Shown: positions 8,582 through 17,377 of the stretch, one piece after another | Layout of the letters: the number at the start of each line of letters is the position of its first letter | How positions within the stretch are numbered: position 1 is the first letter of the stretch | DNA from: Cohaesibacter marisflavi | Lineage (GTDB): Bacteria; Pseudomonadota; Alphaproteobacteria; Rhizobiales; Cohaesibacteraceae | Length of the DNA: 64,000 bases | NCBI RefSeq assembly: GCF_900115225.1 | Contig: NZ_FOVR01000007.1 | Location: forward strand, 1 to 64,000 | Reading direction: 5' to 3' | Translations under genes and position numbers: made by a program | Notes under the pieces: model-generated | Databases searched by the model: none | What the model was told of the DNA's origin: nothing | Seen by the model: only the letters and a program-made list of their open reading frames with translations

Positions 8582-9367
8582 ATGATCAAAGCTATGTGGA
8601 GTGAGATGGGGCGCGATGATTTCGCCGATCCTGCGCTGGCTGATGCGGTGGCCGTGCTTCCCATTGCGGCGATTGAACAGCATGGTCCGCATTTGCCTAC
8701 CGGTACGGATGCTATTTTGGCTGAGGGCTATATCGAAGCGGTTCTAGCGGAAAAGCCTGATGATCTGCCGATCATATTCCTGCCCGTGCAACAGGTAGGC
8801 TGGTCCGAGGAGCATCTGGATGGGGCTGGTACCCTGACGTCGAACTGGAAGCATCTGCTCCCGCTCTGGACGGACATTTGCCTTTCCGTGAAAAGGGCCG
8901 GTGTCAAGCGGCTCATCATCATCAACAGCCACGGCGGCAATGTGCCTTTGATGGATATTCTCATTCAGGATCTGCGCGTGCATCATGGCATGGTGGCTTC
9001 GGCTACCAACTGGCTGCGGCTGGGCTATCCGGAAGGGCTGTTCGAGCCGGACGAGATCGCCTATGGCATTCATGGTGGCGATGTGGAAACCTCCATGATG
9101 CTGGCCTTGCGGCCTGATCTGGTTTGCCTTGATGAGGCCGGGGTGTTTCCATCGCGCCAGCAAGAGATGGCAGAAGGCAACGAGCATCTGCGTTTTTATG
9201 GGCGCAAGCAGTTGGGCTGGATGGTGACGGATCTGAACGAAGCCGGCGTTGTGGGTGATGCTGCTCGGGCAAACGCTGAGAAGGGCAGAAAACTCATAGA
9301 GTATATTGCAGGGCAGTTTGTTTCCTATGCCAGAGAGGTTGTGAAAGTGGCGCCTTTCAGCTCTTGA
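8582..9367 (+). CDS. Creatininase-family amidohydrolase
   Basis: 261 residues. The metal-binding motif of the creatininase family is clear: EQHGPHLPTGTD (about 32-43), then INSHGGN near 116-122 and HGGDVETS near 160. Family members are di-metal amidases, including creatininase, mycofactocin peptidase-like proteins and the FAPy/ArfB deformylases. Which reaction applies is not evident. The start has GGGAGCCAACC upstream. It is divergent from the aminotransferase gene and ends inside the copA promoter: its TGA overlaps the -35 box of that promoter. Confidence 0.88.
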   Translation: MIKAMWSEMGRDDFADPALADAVAVLPIAAIEQHGPHLPTGTDAILAEGYIEAVLAEKPDDLPIIFLPVQQVGWSEEHLDGAGTLTSNWKHLLPLWTDICLSVKRAGVKRLIIINSHGGNVPLMDILIQDLRVHHGMVASATNWLRLGYPEGLFEPDEIAYGIHGGDVETSMMLALRPDLVCLDEAGVFPSRQQEMAEGNEHLRFYGRKQLGWMVTDLNEAGVVGDAARANAEKGRKLIEYIAGQFVSYAREVVKVAPFSS

Positions 9368-9394
9368 CCTTCCTGTTACTGGAACCCCTATATG
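9364..9394 (+). promoter_or_regulatory. CueR-type (MerR-family) copper promoter of copA
   Basis: The -35 TTGACC (9364-9369) and -10 TATATG (9389-9394) are separated by 19 bp, the over-long spacer typical of MerR-family activated promoters. The spacer carries the half-site ACCTTCC-N7-GGAA, closely resembling the E. coli copA operator. The right half-site diverges (GGAACCC). Copper-bound CueR would activate here. No cueR gene is in the window. The -35 overlaps the stop codon of the upstream gene. Confidence 0.8.
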
Positions 9395-9439
9395 TATTCT
9401 TGACTTTAAAATTCCTGTTAAAAGCTGGTCTTGATACTC

Positions 9440-11683
9440 ATGTCTGAAACGGTTCTTTCTTCCCCAAGGGATGCTGCGCAAGCGGCGTCCGATACGCTTG
9501 TTTTTGATGTTAGCGGCATGCATTGTGCTGCCTGTTCGGCCCGTGTCGAGCGGGTGTTGAACGCCAAGCCCGGCATTGAGGCGCATGTGAATCTGGCGCT
9601 GGAACGCGCCGATGTCTCTGTGAGTGGAGGCCAGAGCGCCGATGACATCAAGGCGATGATCGAGAAAACCGGCTTCGGGGCCAGCCTCCGCCAAGGCAGC
9701 CTGTCTGAACGGCAGGCTCAGGCCGAACAGGTGGATGAAGGGCGCGAACGGGAAGAACGGCACTCTTTCTATCTTTTCCTTTTCTCCGCCCTTCTCACGT
9801 TGCCGCTCGTCGCACCCATGGTTGCTCACTGGTTTGGCGCAGCCTGGCACATGCCGCCATTTGTGCAGTTTGTGTTGGCGGCTGTCGTGCAGGTGGTTGT
9901 CGGGGCGCGCTTTTATCGTGGTGCGGCCAGCGCGCTTTCCAGCGGTGCTGCCAATATGGATGTGCTGGTCGCCATGGGCACCAGTTCGGCCTTTCTCTTC
10001 TCGCTTTATCAGATTTTTGCGCTTGGTGAAAACGCGGTCGGGCATCTCTATTTTGAAGCCTCGGCGGCTATCCTGACGCTGATCGTTTTTGGCAAATGGC
10101 TTGAAGGGCGAGCCCGGCGCAGCGCTGCCGATGCTTTGCGGGCGCTCATGGGGTTGCGTCCGCGTGAGGCACGTCTGGTGTCTGGTGACGGAGCCGGTGA
10201 TCAGATGGTGCCGATTGAACAGGTCAAAACAGGAGATCACGTGCGTGTGTTGCCCGGTGAGGTGGTTCCCGTTGATGGACTGATCCTTGAAGGCCGTAGC
10301 GAATTTGACGAAGCCCTGCTTTCTGGCGAAAGCGAGCCGGTGTTGCACGAAGAAGGCGAGAAGGTCATCTCCGGCGCGGTGAATGGTGAGGGGGCCGTGG
10401 TGCTGGATGTGGTCGCGCTTGGCGATGATACGGTGCTGGCGCGCATCATTCGTCTGGTCGATCAGGCTCAGACCGGCAAGGCCAAGATGCAGAATCTGGC
10501 GGACCGGATTTCGGCCGTGTTCGTCCCGATCGTGATCGGGCTGGCGCTGCTCACCTTCATCGTCTGGCTCGCCATGGGCGGTGGCTTTGAGGCGGCGGTT
10601 GTGGCTGCCGTATCTGTTCTCGTGATCGCCTGCCCCTGTGCGCTTGGTCTGGCGACGCCGACGGCGCTGGTCGCCGGAACGGGAGCGGCTGCCAAAAATG
10701 GTGTGTTGATCCGCGATATCGATGTGCTCGAAGTGGCCGGCAAGGTGACTCATGTGGTGTTTGACAAAACCGGAACGCTGACTGAGGGCAAGCCAAGTCT
10801 GGTGGGCATCAATATGCTTGGTGCATCCAATGATGAAGCCGAGCTTGTGGGGGCAGTTGCCGCCGTGCAATCGGGCAGTGAGCATCCGTTGGCCAAGGCC
10901 TGCGTTGATGCCGCCAAGGAAAGAGGCGCCCGTATGCCGCAGGCAAGAGGTGTGACGGCCCATGTGGGCGAAGGCGTTGAAGGAACAATTGACGGGAAAA
11001 CCGTTCTGATCGGAACGCGCGCCTTTCTGGACCGGAATGGCGTTGATCTTGCCGCCTCCGAAGATGCTTTTGCCGGGATGGAACAGGAGGGGCTATCGGT
11101 CTCGGCGGTCGCCATGGATGGAGCACTGGTTGCTCTGCTCGGGTTCCGCGATGAAGTGCGCGCTGAATCAAGAGGGGCGATAAAGGCGCTGAAGGCGCGT
11201 GGCTTGAAAACGGTTTTGCTCTCTGGCGATGCACCCGAAACGGTGCGTCGGGTAGGTGAGGCGCTTGGCCTTGATGATGTCAAAGGCGGCGTAACGCCCA
11301 AGCAGAAGCTTGATTATCTGACTGACCTGCAACAAGAGGGGCATGTGGTTGCCATGGTCGGGGATGGTCTTAACGATGCTCCGGCACTGGCTCAGGCCGA
11401 TGTTGGCATCGCTATGGGGTCGGGCACAGATGTGGCCATCGGCGCGGCGGCCATTACGCTAATGCGCGAGGATGTCGGATTGGTTGGCGCTGCCTTTGAA
11501 ATCGCGCGCCATACCTATCGCAAGATCTGGCAGAATCTGTTCTGGGCCTTTGTCTATAACGTCATCGGTATTCCGCTGGCCGCCTTGGGGTTGCTCAATC
11601 CGGCGATTGCGGGTGCTGCCATGGCCTTCAGCTCGGTGTCGGTGGTCTCCAACGCCCTGTTGCTAAGGCGCTGGAAAGCGTGA
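9440..11683 (+). CDS. copA: Cu(+)-exporting P1B-type ATPase
   Basis: 747-residue inner-membrane ATPase that exports Cu(I) from the cytoplasm. One N-terminal heavy-metal domain is present with GMHCAAC (Cys 29 and Cys 32). Then come the transmembrane region, the CPC metal site (about Cys398-Pro-Cys400) in ACPCALGLATPTA, the phosphorylation site DKTGTLTEGKP (Asp442), the SEHPLAKA nucleotide motif and the GDGLNDAPAL hinge. ATG 9440 is chosen over the in-frame TTG 9431. The 5' UTR is short and follows the CueR-type promoter. It is monocistronic, with a terminator 26 bases downstream. Family members with a single metal domain are common. Confidence 0.95.
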   Translation: MSETVLSSPRDAAQAASDTLVFDVSGMHCAACSARVERVLNAKPGIEAHVNLALERADVSVSGGQSADDIKAMIEKTGFGASLRQGSLSERQAQAEQVDEGREREERHSFYLFLFSALLTLPLVAPMVAHWFGAAWHMPPFVQFVLAAVVQVVVGARFYRGAASALSSGAANMDVLVAMGTSSAFLFSLYQIFALGENAVGHLYFEASAAILTLIVFGKWLEGRARRSAADALRALMGLRPREARLVSGDGAGDQMVPIEQVKTGDHVRVLPGEVVPVDGLILEGRSEFDEALLSGESEPVLHEEGEKVISGAVNGEGAVVLDVVALGDDTVLARIIRLVDQAQTGKAKMQNLADRISAVFVPIVIGLALLTFIVWLAMGGGFEAAVVAAVSVLVIACPCALGLATPTALVAGTGAAAKNGVLIRDIDVLEVAGKVTHVVFDKTGTLTEGKPSLVGINMLGASNDEAELVGAVAAVQSGSEHPLAKACVDAAKERGARMPQARGVTAHVGEGVEGTIDGKTVLIGTRAFLDRNGVDLAASEDAFAGMEQEGLSVSAVAMDGALVALLGFRDEVRAESRGAIKALKARGLKTVLLSGDAPETVRRVGEALGLDDVKGGVTPKQKLDYLTDLQQEGHVVAMVGDGLNDAPALAQADVGIAMGSGTDVAIGAAAITLMREDVGLVGAAFEIARHTYRKIWQNLFWAFVYNVIGIPLAALGLLNPAIAGAAMAFSSVSVVSNALLLRRWKA

Positions 11684-11708
11684 TCTGAAGGGTAGGGATT
11701 CTGGAAAC

Positions 11709-11740
11709 AAAAAAGCAGTTCTGAAAAGGACTGCTTTTTT
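11709..11740 (+). terminator. Terminator after copA
   Basis: A perfect 11-bp stem, aaaaaagcagt / actgctttttt, with a 10-base loop. Confidence 0.93.
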
Positions 11741-11901
11741 GGTATTTTGTTGCCTTTGTGATCGAGTAGATCTGACTGGCTATGGTCAATTTGCCATCTT
11801 CCTGTCTTAGTCGCGATTTAATACCCTCAATGCTGAATCATTTCTGCGGTACAGATACCTGCTCTGGACCACCCAACCCGTGATCACTGAGGATGTCTTT
11901 C

Positions 11902-12567
11902 ATGCCTTTCCGCCTTTGGTTTCTCCCAGCCGCTCTTGTGGTGTCATGTGGCCTTTATACTACTGCTCAGGCGCATCCCCATGTTTGGGTCTCTGTTCAG
12001 AGTGAGCTGGTTATGGACGGGCAAAAGATCACGGCGATCAATCACCGCTGGACCTTTGATGAAGCCTTCAGCGCCTTTGCGAGCCAGGGGCTGGATGAAA
12101 ATGATGATGGTGTGCTTTCGCGTGAAGAGCTGCAGCCGTTGGCACAAGTGAATGTGGAATCCTTGTCCGAGTATGGCTATTTCTCAGAGCTGTACCAAAA
12201 GGGGGCTCCTGATACCGGCGAGACGGCCTTCGGTGACCCTTATGATTATTGGTTGTCTGTTTCCGGTGATCAGCTTGTGTTGCACTTCACATTGCCGGTG
12301 GTTGCAGATGTCGACACCCATCAGGAAGCCGTTCTCGACGTCTATGATCCCAGTTTCTTCGTCGACTTTACCTTTGCCGACAAAAGCCCTGCCAAACTTT
12401 TGAATGCTCCCGCCAATTGTCATGCCCGTGTCGAGCGCCCCAAGGGGCTGGATGATGATGTGGCCAGCCAGCTGGCGGCGATCCCGGCTGATCAGCGCGC
12501 TATTCCTTCCGATCTGATGCAGTTTACGGTCGCCATGGCCAATCAGGTATATTTGAAATGCGATTAA
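11902..12567 (+). CDS. DUF1007 periplasmic protein with EF-hand-like loop
   Basis: About 221 residues with a signal peptide ending at AQA-HPHVWV. The mature N-terminus starting with His-Pro-His is typical of DUF1007 (COG3683) proteins, which are found next to nickel/cobalt or zinc transporters. A canonical EF-hand calcium loop, DENDDGVLSREE, follows near residue 70. Two starts are possible (ATG 11893 and 11902); the second is spaced correctly (8 bases) from CTGAGGA, while the first overlaps it. The stop codon overlaps the next start (ATGCGATTAA), so the two genes are translationally coupled. It is inferred to present metal to the NiCoT permease. Confidence 0.85.
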   Translation: MPFRLWFLPAALVVSCGLYTTAQAHPHVWVSVQSELVMDGQKITAINHRWTFDEAFSAFASQGLDENDDGVLSREELQPLAQVNVESLSEYGYFSELYQKGAPDTGETAFGDPYDYWLSVSGDQLVLHFTLPVVADVDTHQEAVLDVYDPSFFVDFTFADKSPAKLLNAPANCHARVERPKGLDDDVASQLAAIPADQRAIPSDLMQFTVAMANQVYLKCD

Positions 12568-13631
12568 GTCTCGGGCCGTTCAGGCCTTCTGTCGGCACGC
12601 TGTTTGCTGGCTTTGCCCTTGTTATGCTGAGCGCGGCCTTTCTGTGGGTGGCAATGCCCCTCGCTGCTCATGCAACGCCGTCGCCATTCGGAGTGGCCTT
12701 GCCGGATACGACTGGTCCTATGGCAACCTCTGGCTTATGGGCCGATATCCAGCGCTGGATTTTGGCGCGGCAGTCTGATTTCTATATGGCACTCAAGGAT
12801 GCGGTGAAGCTGGTGCGCACGAGTTGGCCCGCCTTGTTTTTGCTGCTCGGGCTTTCCATGGCCTATGGGCTTTTTCATGCTGCTGGTCCGGGACATGGCA
12901 AGGTGGTTCTGACAACCTATTTGTTTGCCAGCGGAGCCTCGGCGCGCAAGGGGGCAATTCTGGCTTTGGTGGCGGCAATGGTGCAGGCCAGCGTCGCTGT
13001 TCTGTTGATCGGCATCGCTGCGGTTCTGCTCAATCTCACCTCCATCGTGATCACCCAGACAGCCCAATTGCTTGAATTGGCCTCTTACGCCATGTTCGTC
13101 ATATTGGGAGGCTGGCTTATCCTGCGGGCGATGCGTTCGGCGAGTCATGAATGGGGGCGTTTGAAAGGTAATGAGCCTGCCGTTGCGCATCATGTTGATC
13201 ATCATGACCATGACCACCATCACCACCACCACCATGACCATCATCATGATGAGGCATGTGGCTGTGGCCACAGTCATGCGGCTCCGCTGGAGGTGATAGA
13301 GCAGGCCAAAGGTGTGCGCGGCATGGCGCTGGCAGTCATTTCCATGGGGCTGCGCCCTTGCTCAGGCGCGTTGATCGTTCTGGTCTTTGCCTTGTCGCAG
13401 AAAGTTTTCTGGGCCGGGGTGCTCTCTGCTTACGCGATGGGGCTTGGCACGGGATTGACGGTGGCTGCACTGGCTCTGATCGCGGTTTATGCGAGATCAT
13501 TTTCGCAGGTGCTCGCCAACAGGGGGCTTCCCAGCAAAGCTCTGGACTGGTTCGGCGTGATCATTCTGTTTCTCGCCGGTGTCATCGTGTTGATGTTTGG
13601 TGGCATTCTGCTGCTTGCCAATCTGCTTTAG
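12558..13631 (+). CDS. NiCoT/RcnA-type nickel-cobalt transporter
   Basis: 357-residue membrane protein of the HoxN/NixA-RcnA group (COG2215). The conserved HAAGPGHGKVVLTTYL segment is at about residues 107-122, and GLRPCSGALIVLVFAL lies in the second half. A cytoplasmic or periplasmic loop at about residues 210-235 is almost entirely His and Asp, as in nickel exporters such as RcnA. It overlaps the DUF1007 gene by 10 bases. Direction of transport (uptake or efflux) and metal (Ni, Co or Zn) cannot be decided; pairing with DUF1007 is known from both settings. No metal-regulator site was recognised upstream. Confidence 0.85.
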   Translation: MRLSLGPFRPSVGTLFAGFALVMLSAAFLWVAMPLAAHATPSPFGVALPDTTGPMATSGLWADIQRWILARQSDFYMALKDAVKLVRTSWPALFLLLGLSMAYGLFHAAGPGHGKVVLTTYLFASGASARKGAILALVAAMVQASVAVLLIGIAAVLLNLTSIVITQTAQLLELASYAMFVILGGWLILRAMRSASHEWGRLKGNEPAVAHHVDHHDHDHHHHHHHDHHHDEACGCGHSHAAPLEVIEQAKGVRGMALAVISMGLRPCSGALIVLVFALSQKVFWAGVLSAYAMGLGTGLTVAALALIAVYARSFSQVLANRGLPSKALDWFGVIILFLAGVIVLMFGGILLLANLL

Positions 13632-13681
13632 CGACATAGAGGCGTCAAACCTATCGCCCCGGTGTGGGGGGGGGCGAACAG

Positions 13682-14344
13682 TCAGGGTGCAAGTGTGCTT
13701 GATGTTGATTTGTCGACCAAGCCAAGTTCCATGGCCATGTGCGTCAATTGAGCCGCATTGCCTCCGCCGAGCTTTTCACGCATGCGCTGTCTGTGGCTTT
13801 CGACGGTTCTGACGCCGATGCCAAGGTCACCGGCGATCTCCTTGTTGGCCTTGCCCAAGGCGATGCCCCTGAGTACCTCAATTTCTCTCTCTGTCAGGTT
13901 GAAGGGGTTCTCGGGCTTTTCTTTCGCAGGCTTGAGGGCGTCAACGGAGATATTCTTGGAAAAATAATAGCCCCCTTGCGAAATGGTCTCGATCGCTTTC
14001 ACCATGTCGCTGGCGCCAATATCCTTGAGCAGGAAACCCGAGGCGCCTGATTTGACAGCGGCACGCACGTATTCGGGATTGTCATGCATCGACAGGAACA
14101 GAATGCGACTGTCTGGCGATACGATATGGATCTGCTCCGCCGCTTCCAAGCCGTTGCAGTTGGGCATGGAGATGTCGAGCATCAGGATGTCTGGTTGAAA
14201 ATCCCGTGCTTTCTCGATCGCCTGAAAACCATCTTCGGCCTCAGCGACGATTTCGATAGTCTCTTCAAGCTCTAGACGTGCGCGAATGCCGTCTCTAACC
14301 AGAGCATGGTCATCGGCGATGACTATACGAATTTTTTCTTTCAT
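13682..14344 (-). CDS. NarL/FixJ-type response regulator
   Basis: 220 residues. The receiver domain (1-120) has the acid pair ADD (10-12), phospho-acceptor Asp at about 57 (LMLDISMP) and conserved Lys in GFLLKDIGA. A LuxR-type HTH follows (about 145-205: LTEREIEVLRGIALGKANKEIAGDLGI in pieces). It lies downstream of the sensor kinase gene at 14491 with 146 bases between. The two form a two-component pair, probably controlling the divergent TRAP transporter genes. Confidence 0.92.
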   Translation of the reverse strand: MKEKIRIVIADDHALVRDGIRARLELEETIEIVAEAEDGFQAIEKARDFQPDILMLDISMPNCNGLEAAEQIHIVSPDSRILFLSMHDNPEYVRAAVKSGASGFLLKDIGASDMVKAIETISQGGYYFSKNISVDALKPAKEKPENPFNLTEREIEVLRGIALGKANKEIAGDLGIGVRTVESHRQRMREKLGGGNAAQLTHMAMELGLVDKSTSSTLAP

Positions 14345-14490
14345 TTTTCGAACGCTGTTGGGAGATGCTTTGTAAAACGGGAGTGATTCCAGCCTTGGTT
14401 TGTTTCTCCGTTAGGATATAGTCACATTGTGGCAATTGAAAGCACACAATGTTCTGATTTGTACTTAATGAGTCATTTAAGGTATGGTTC

Positions 14491-15897
14491 TTAAGCTTGT
14501 GGTATCTTGATTGTGATTTTTAATCCACCCAACTCTCCTTTTGCAAATGTAAGGGCACCACCATGACTTTCAACCCTCTCGACCATGTTGCGCAGGCCAA
14601 GGCCGGAATCTGTGGTCAGTGAACTGGGGTCCGTGAAGCTCGTACCATCGTCTTCAATCGACAGTGTGATGGTCTTTTTTCCTTTTGTTCTTTCTTCAAT
14701 GCAGAGGAAGATTTGTAACCGCTTGGCATCCGTGTGACGGACAACATTGGTGAGAGCTTCCTGGGTTATTCTGAACAAGGCTATCTTGGCCGCTTCAGGC
14801 AGCAGATAATCAACGCGGGTTGCTATGACATTTGTCTTGATCAGCGTGCTGTCTTCAAAATCCTGTCCCAATTCCCTGATTGCTTCGCTTAGGCCGATAT
14901 TGGCCAGAGCCGAAGGGTGCAGTGCTTTTGAGATGCGGCGCACATCGGCAATCGACGTATCCAGAATTGCCAGACTCTTTTCCATGAGTGGTTGAGCCAC
15001 TGCAGGTTTTGATATCTGCTCCACGGCCAGCTCAAGCCTGTGTCGGATGCTGACCAAGAGCTGGTTGAGACCATCATGCAGGTCATTTGATACGCGCTTG
15101 CGTTCCTCTTCCTGCACATCGATGATGCGTTGCGTTAAAGCCTTGAGCTTTTCATCTGCTAGTTTGTGTTCGTTGAAATGCAGTGCGGCGATGGAAAGGG
15201 CTGTGATGCCTATAATCAGCAAGGACATGATCAGGAATGTGATTTCCGTATGGCGTGCCGTCGCGCGCATATCTTTGTTCAAAACCGAAATTTCCTGCTT
15301 GATGTCGTCAAGGTAGGACCCGGTTCCGATCATCCAGCCCCAGTCCGGCAGAAAAGTTGCGTAGCCCAGCTTGAGGGTGTCCATTCCCGTTGATGGTTTG
15401 GGCCATTTGAAAGTGTAGTAGCCGCCACCATCGACGGCTCTTTTCATCAGTTCCTGAAGAAAAAAACGTCCTTGATCGTCGCGCTTGTACCAGAGATTTT
15501 GACCCAGAAGATCCGGGTTGGGGGCATTGACCAGATTGGTGCCGGCACGGTCATAGGCGAAAAAGTAGCCGTCTTGTCCGTAATTGAGATTGTGCAATAT
15601 CTGGCGTACGGCCTCTCGGGCTTGTGGCGTCTCCTCGCCGTTGTTTGCATATTCATGGCGAATGGCGGTCAGGGCGAGTGAGGTATAGTTTTTCAGCTCC
15701 TGGCGACGAACCTCAAGGATTCGGTTCTCAACCAACTCGACTTCTTTTGAGATGAGGCGATTTGCCTCAGTGTGGATCATCCATCCTGTCAGTCCTGACA
15801 CCAAAATGATAGGCAAGATAGCAATCAGCAAAATTTTGAGCTTAAATGCTAATTTTCCGTTGGCATTCGGGCAGTTTTGTGGTTGTTTCTTGCTCAT
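14491..15897 (-). CDS. Cache-domain sensor histidine kinase (HisKA_3)
   Basis: 468 residues. TM1 lies at about 20-40. A periplasmic single-Cache-type sensor domain at about 45-210 has GQDGYFFAYD and DWGWMIGTGSYLDDI, typical of small-carboxylate sensing Cache_2 domains. TM2 is at about 218-238. The dimerisation domain has ERKRVSNDLHDGLNQ (phospho-His near 274), and the HATPase has a GLGLRNM box. This is the NarX/LiaS-type kinase class that partners with NarL-type regulators, matching the gene next to it. It is divergent from dctP with a 146-base intergenic region. The ligand is probably the substrate of the TRAP system (inference). Confidence 0.92.
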   Translation of the reverse strand: MSKKQPQNCPNANGKLAFKLKILLIAILPIILVSGLTGWMIHTEANRLISKEVELVENRILEVRRQELKNYTSLALTAIRHEYANNGEETPQAREAVRQILHNLNYGQDGYFFAYDRAGTNLVNAPNPDLLGQNLWYKRDDQGRFFLQELMKRAVDGGGYYTFKWPKPSTGMDTLKLGYATFLPDWGWMIGTGSYLDDIKQEISVLNKDMRATARHTEITFLIMSLLIIGITALSIAALHFNEHKLADEKLKALTQRIIDVQEEERKRVSNDLHDGLNQLLVSIRHRLELAVEQISKPAVAQPLMEKSLAILDTSIADVRRISKALHPSALANIGLSEAIRELGQDFEDSTLIKTNVIATRVDYLLPEAAKIALFRITQEALTNVVRHTDAKRLQIFLCIEERTKGKKTITLSIEDDGTSFTDPSSLTTDSGLGLRNMVERVESHGGALTFAKGELGGLKITIKIPQA

Positions 15898-16043
15898 GTT
15901 CCGACCCCGGACTGTTGTCTTGCATAGTGATACAGTATCTGGCTTTCTGATGCTATCATCGCAGCTTTTCGTTTTTTACATATTCGAACAAAATTGGCTA
16001 AGGCAGTCTGAAAATTAGAAAACAGCTCAAGGAGGAATCCTAA

Positions 16044-17132
16044 ATGGATCGTCGCGATTTCTTGAAAAAAGCCAGCCTCGTGTCTGGCGGCGCCGCTGCA
16101 AGCACGCTCGCAGCTCCAGCTTACGCTCAGGGTAAGCGCACTTTGAAAATGGTCACGAGCTGGCCGAAAAACTTCCCCGGCCTTGGCACCGGTGCTCAGC
16201 GTTTGGCTGATAACATCACCGCCATGACCGATGGCCGCCTGACCGTGAAAGTCTATAGTGCTGGCGAATTGGTTCCTGCTTTTGAAGCCTATGATGCCGT
16301 GATGACCGGCACCGCCGACATGTATCACGCATCCGAATATAACTTCGTGGGCAAAAGCAAGTCTCTGGCTTTCTTTACCACCGTGCCAATGGGCATGACG
16401 GCAACCGAGTTTGACGCCTGGATTCATCATCAGGGCGGTCAGGAACTCTGGGACGAACTGGCAGCATCATTCAATGTCAAATCCTTCCCTGCTGGCAACA
16501 CCGGCGCTCAGATGGGTGGCTGGTTCAACAAGGAAATCAAGTCTCTTGACGATATCAAGGGCCTGAAAATGCGTATGCCGGGCATGGGGGGTGAAGTGCT
16601 TCGCCGTCTGGGTGCATCCGCTGTTTCCCTGCCGGGTGGCGAAATCTTCCAGGCTCTGCAGTCCGGCGCAATCGATGCGACCGAATTTGTTGGCCCTTGG
16701 AACGATCTGGCTCTGGGCTTCTACAAGACCACCAAATTCTACTACTATCCTGGCTTCCATGAGCCAAGTGGCGGTATCTCCGTTGGTGTGAACCTGGATG
16801 TCTTCAACGACTTCTCGAAAGCTGATCAGGCCATGTTGAGAACTGCCTGCATCGCAGAAAACAACCTGCTGTCTTCTGAATACAACGCTCATAACGGTGC
16901 TGCTCTGGAGCAGTTGGTCAACAAGCATGGCGTCGTACTCAAGAAGTTCCCGGATGACGTTTTTGACGCCATCGGTAAGGTTTGCGAAGAAGTGGTTGCT
17001 GAATTCGGCGCTCAGGACGAATTGTCCGGTCGTATTTATGAAAGCTATCTGGCTGCCCGCAAGAATGTTGGCGACTGGATGCGTATTACCGAGCGTCCGT
17101 TCCTGGATGGTCGTGACCGCGTTCTTGGCTAA
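16044..17132 (+). CDS. dctP: TRAP transporter solute-binding protein (DctP/TakP type)
   Basis: 362 residues. The N-terminus MDRRDFLKKASLV plus a hydrophobic stretch ending at AYA-QG is a twin-arginine signal, so the protein is exported folded. The mature part is a DctP-family (TAXI-unrelated) binding protein with WPKNFPG, LPGGEIFQALQSGAIDATEFVG and WNDLALGFYK. This is the arrangement of the TakP group that binds 2-oxo acids such as pyruvate, and the RM(P)G region supplies a carboxylate-binding Arg. AAGGAGGAATCCTAA precedes ATG 16044. A hairpin separates it from dctQM, and the divergent two-component genes probably regulate it. Confidence 0.92.
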   Translation: MDRRDFLKKASLVSGGAAASTLAAPAYAQGKRTLKMVTSWPKNFPGLGTGAQRLADNITAMTDGRLTVKVYSAGELVPAFEAYDAVMTGTADMYHASEYNFVGKSKSLAFFTTVPMGMTATEFDAWIHHQGGQELWDELAASFNVKSFPAGNTGAQMGGWFNKEIKSLDDIKGLKMRMPGMGGEVLRRLGASAVSLPGGEIFQALQSGAIDATEFVGPWNDLALGFYKTTKFYYYPGFHEPSGGISVGVNLDVFNDFSKADQAMLRTACIAENNLLSSEYNAHNGAALEQLVNKHGVVLKKFPDDVFDAIGKVCEEVVAEFGAQDELSGRIYESYLAARKNVGDWMRITERPFLDGRDRVLG

Positions 17133-17153
17133 AGCTTCTGAAATGCTTGCTCC

Positions 17154-17180
17154 GCTCTCCCCAGATTTGGGGGGAGCATC
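17154..17180 (+). promoter_or_regulatory. Intercistronic hairpin after dctP
   Basis: The stem gctctcccc / ggggggagc (one G-U pair) has a 6-base loop and ends in ATCTTT. It lies 21 bases after the dctP stop and about 200 bases before dctQ. It may partly terminate transcription or protect the dctP transcript, so that binding protein is made in excess over the permease. Confidence 0.6.
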
Positions 17181-17377
17181 TTTATGCCTGAAATTTGTTC
17201 TGGTTTATTTCAACATTTTCAGGTTCTCACACATAAGACCTTCACATCCGGGTTGAAGCGCTCGACCGGGTTGTGTATGCCAAACAACAAAAGTTCCGAC
17301 CTCCCTTTGAGCGAACAAAATGGGTTTGTTTGCTTTTGTCTTATTGTTTGTTTTCGGTCGTGGACAGGAGTTAAACG

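Noticed and set aside
8744-10963. A 739-residue open frame on the minus strand
   Set aside because: It runs antisense through the creatininase and copA genes, is rich in Arg/His/Gln without domain character, and has no ribosome site. It is a shadow of GC-rich coding on the other strand.
15898-16043. Sigma-54 promoter between the kinase gene and dctP
   Set aside because: The best GG-N-GC candidate has 9 instead of 10 bases between the elements, so no -24/-12 promoter is claimed.
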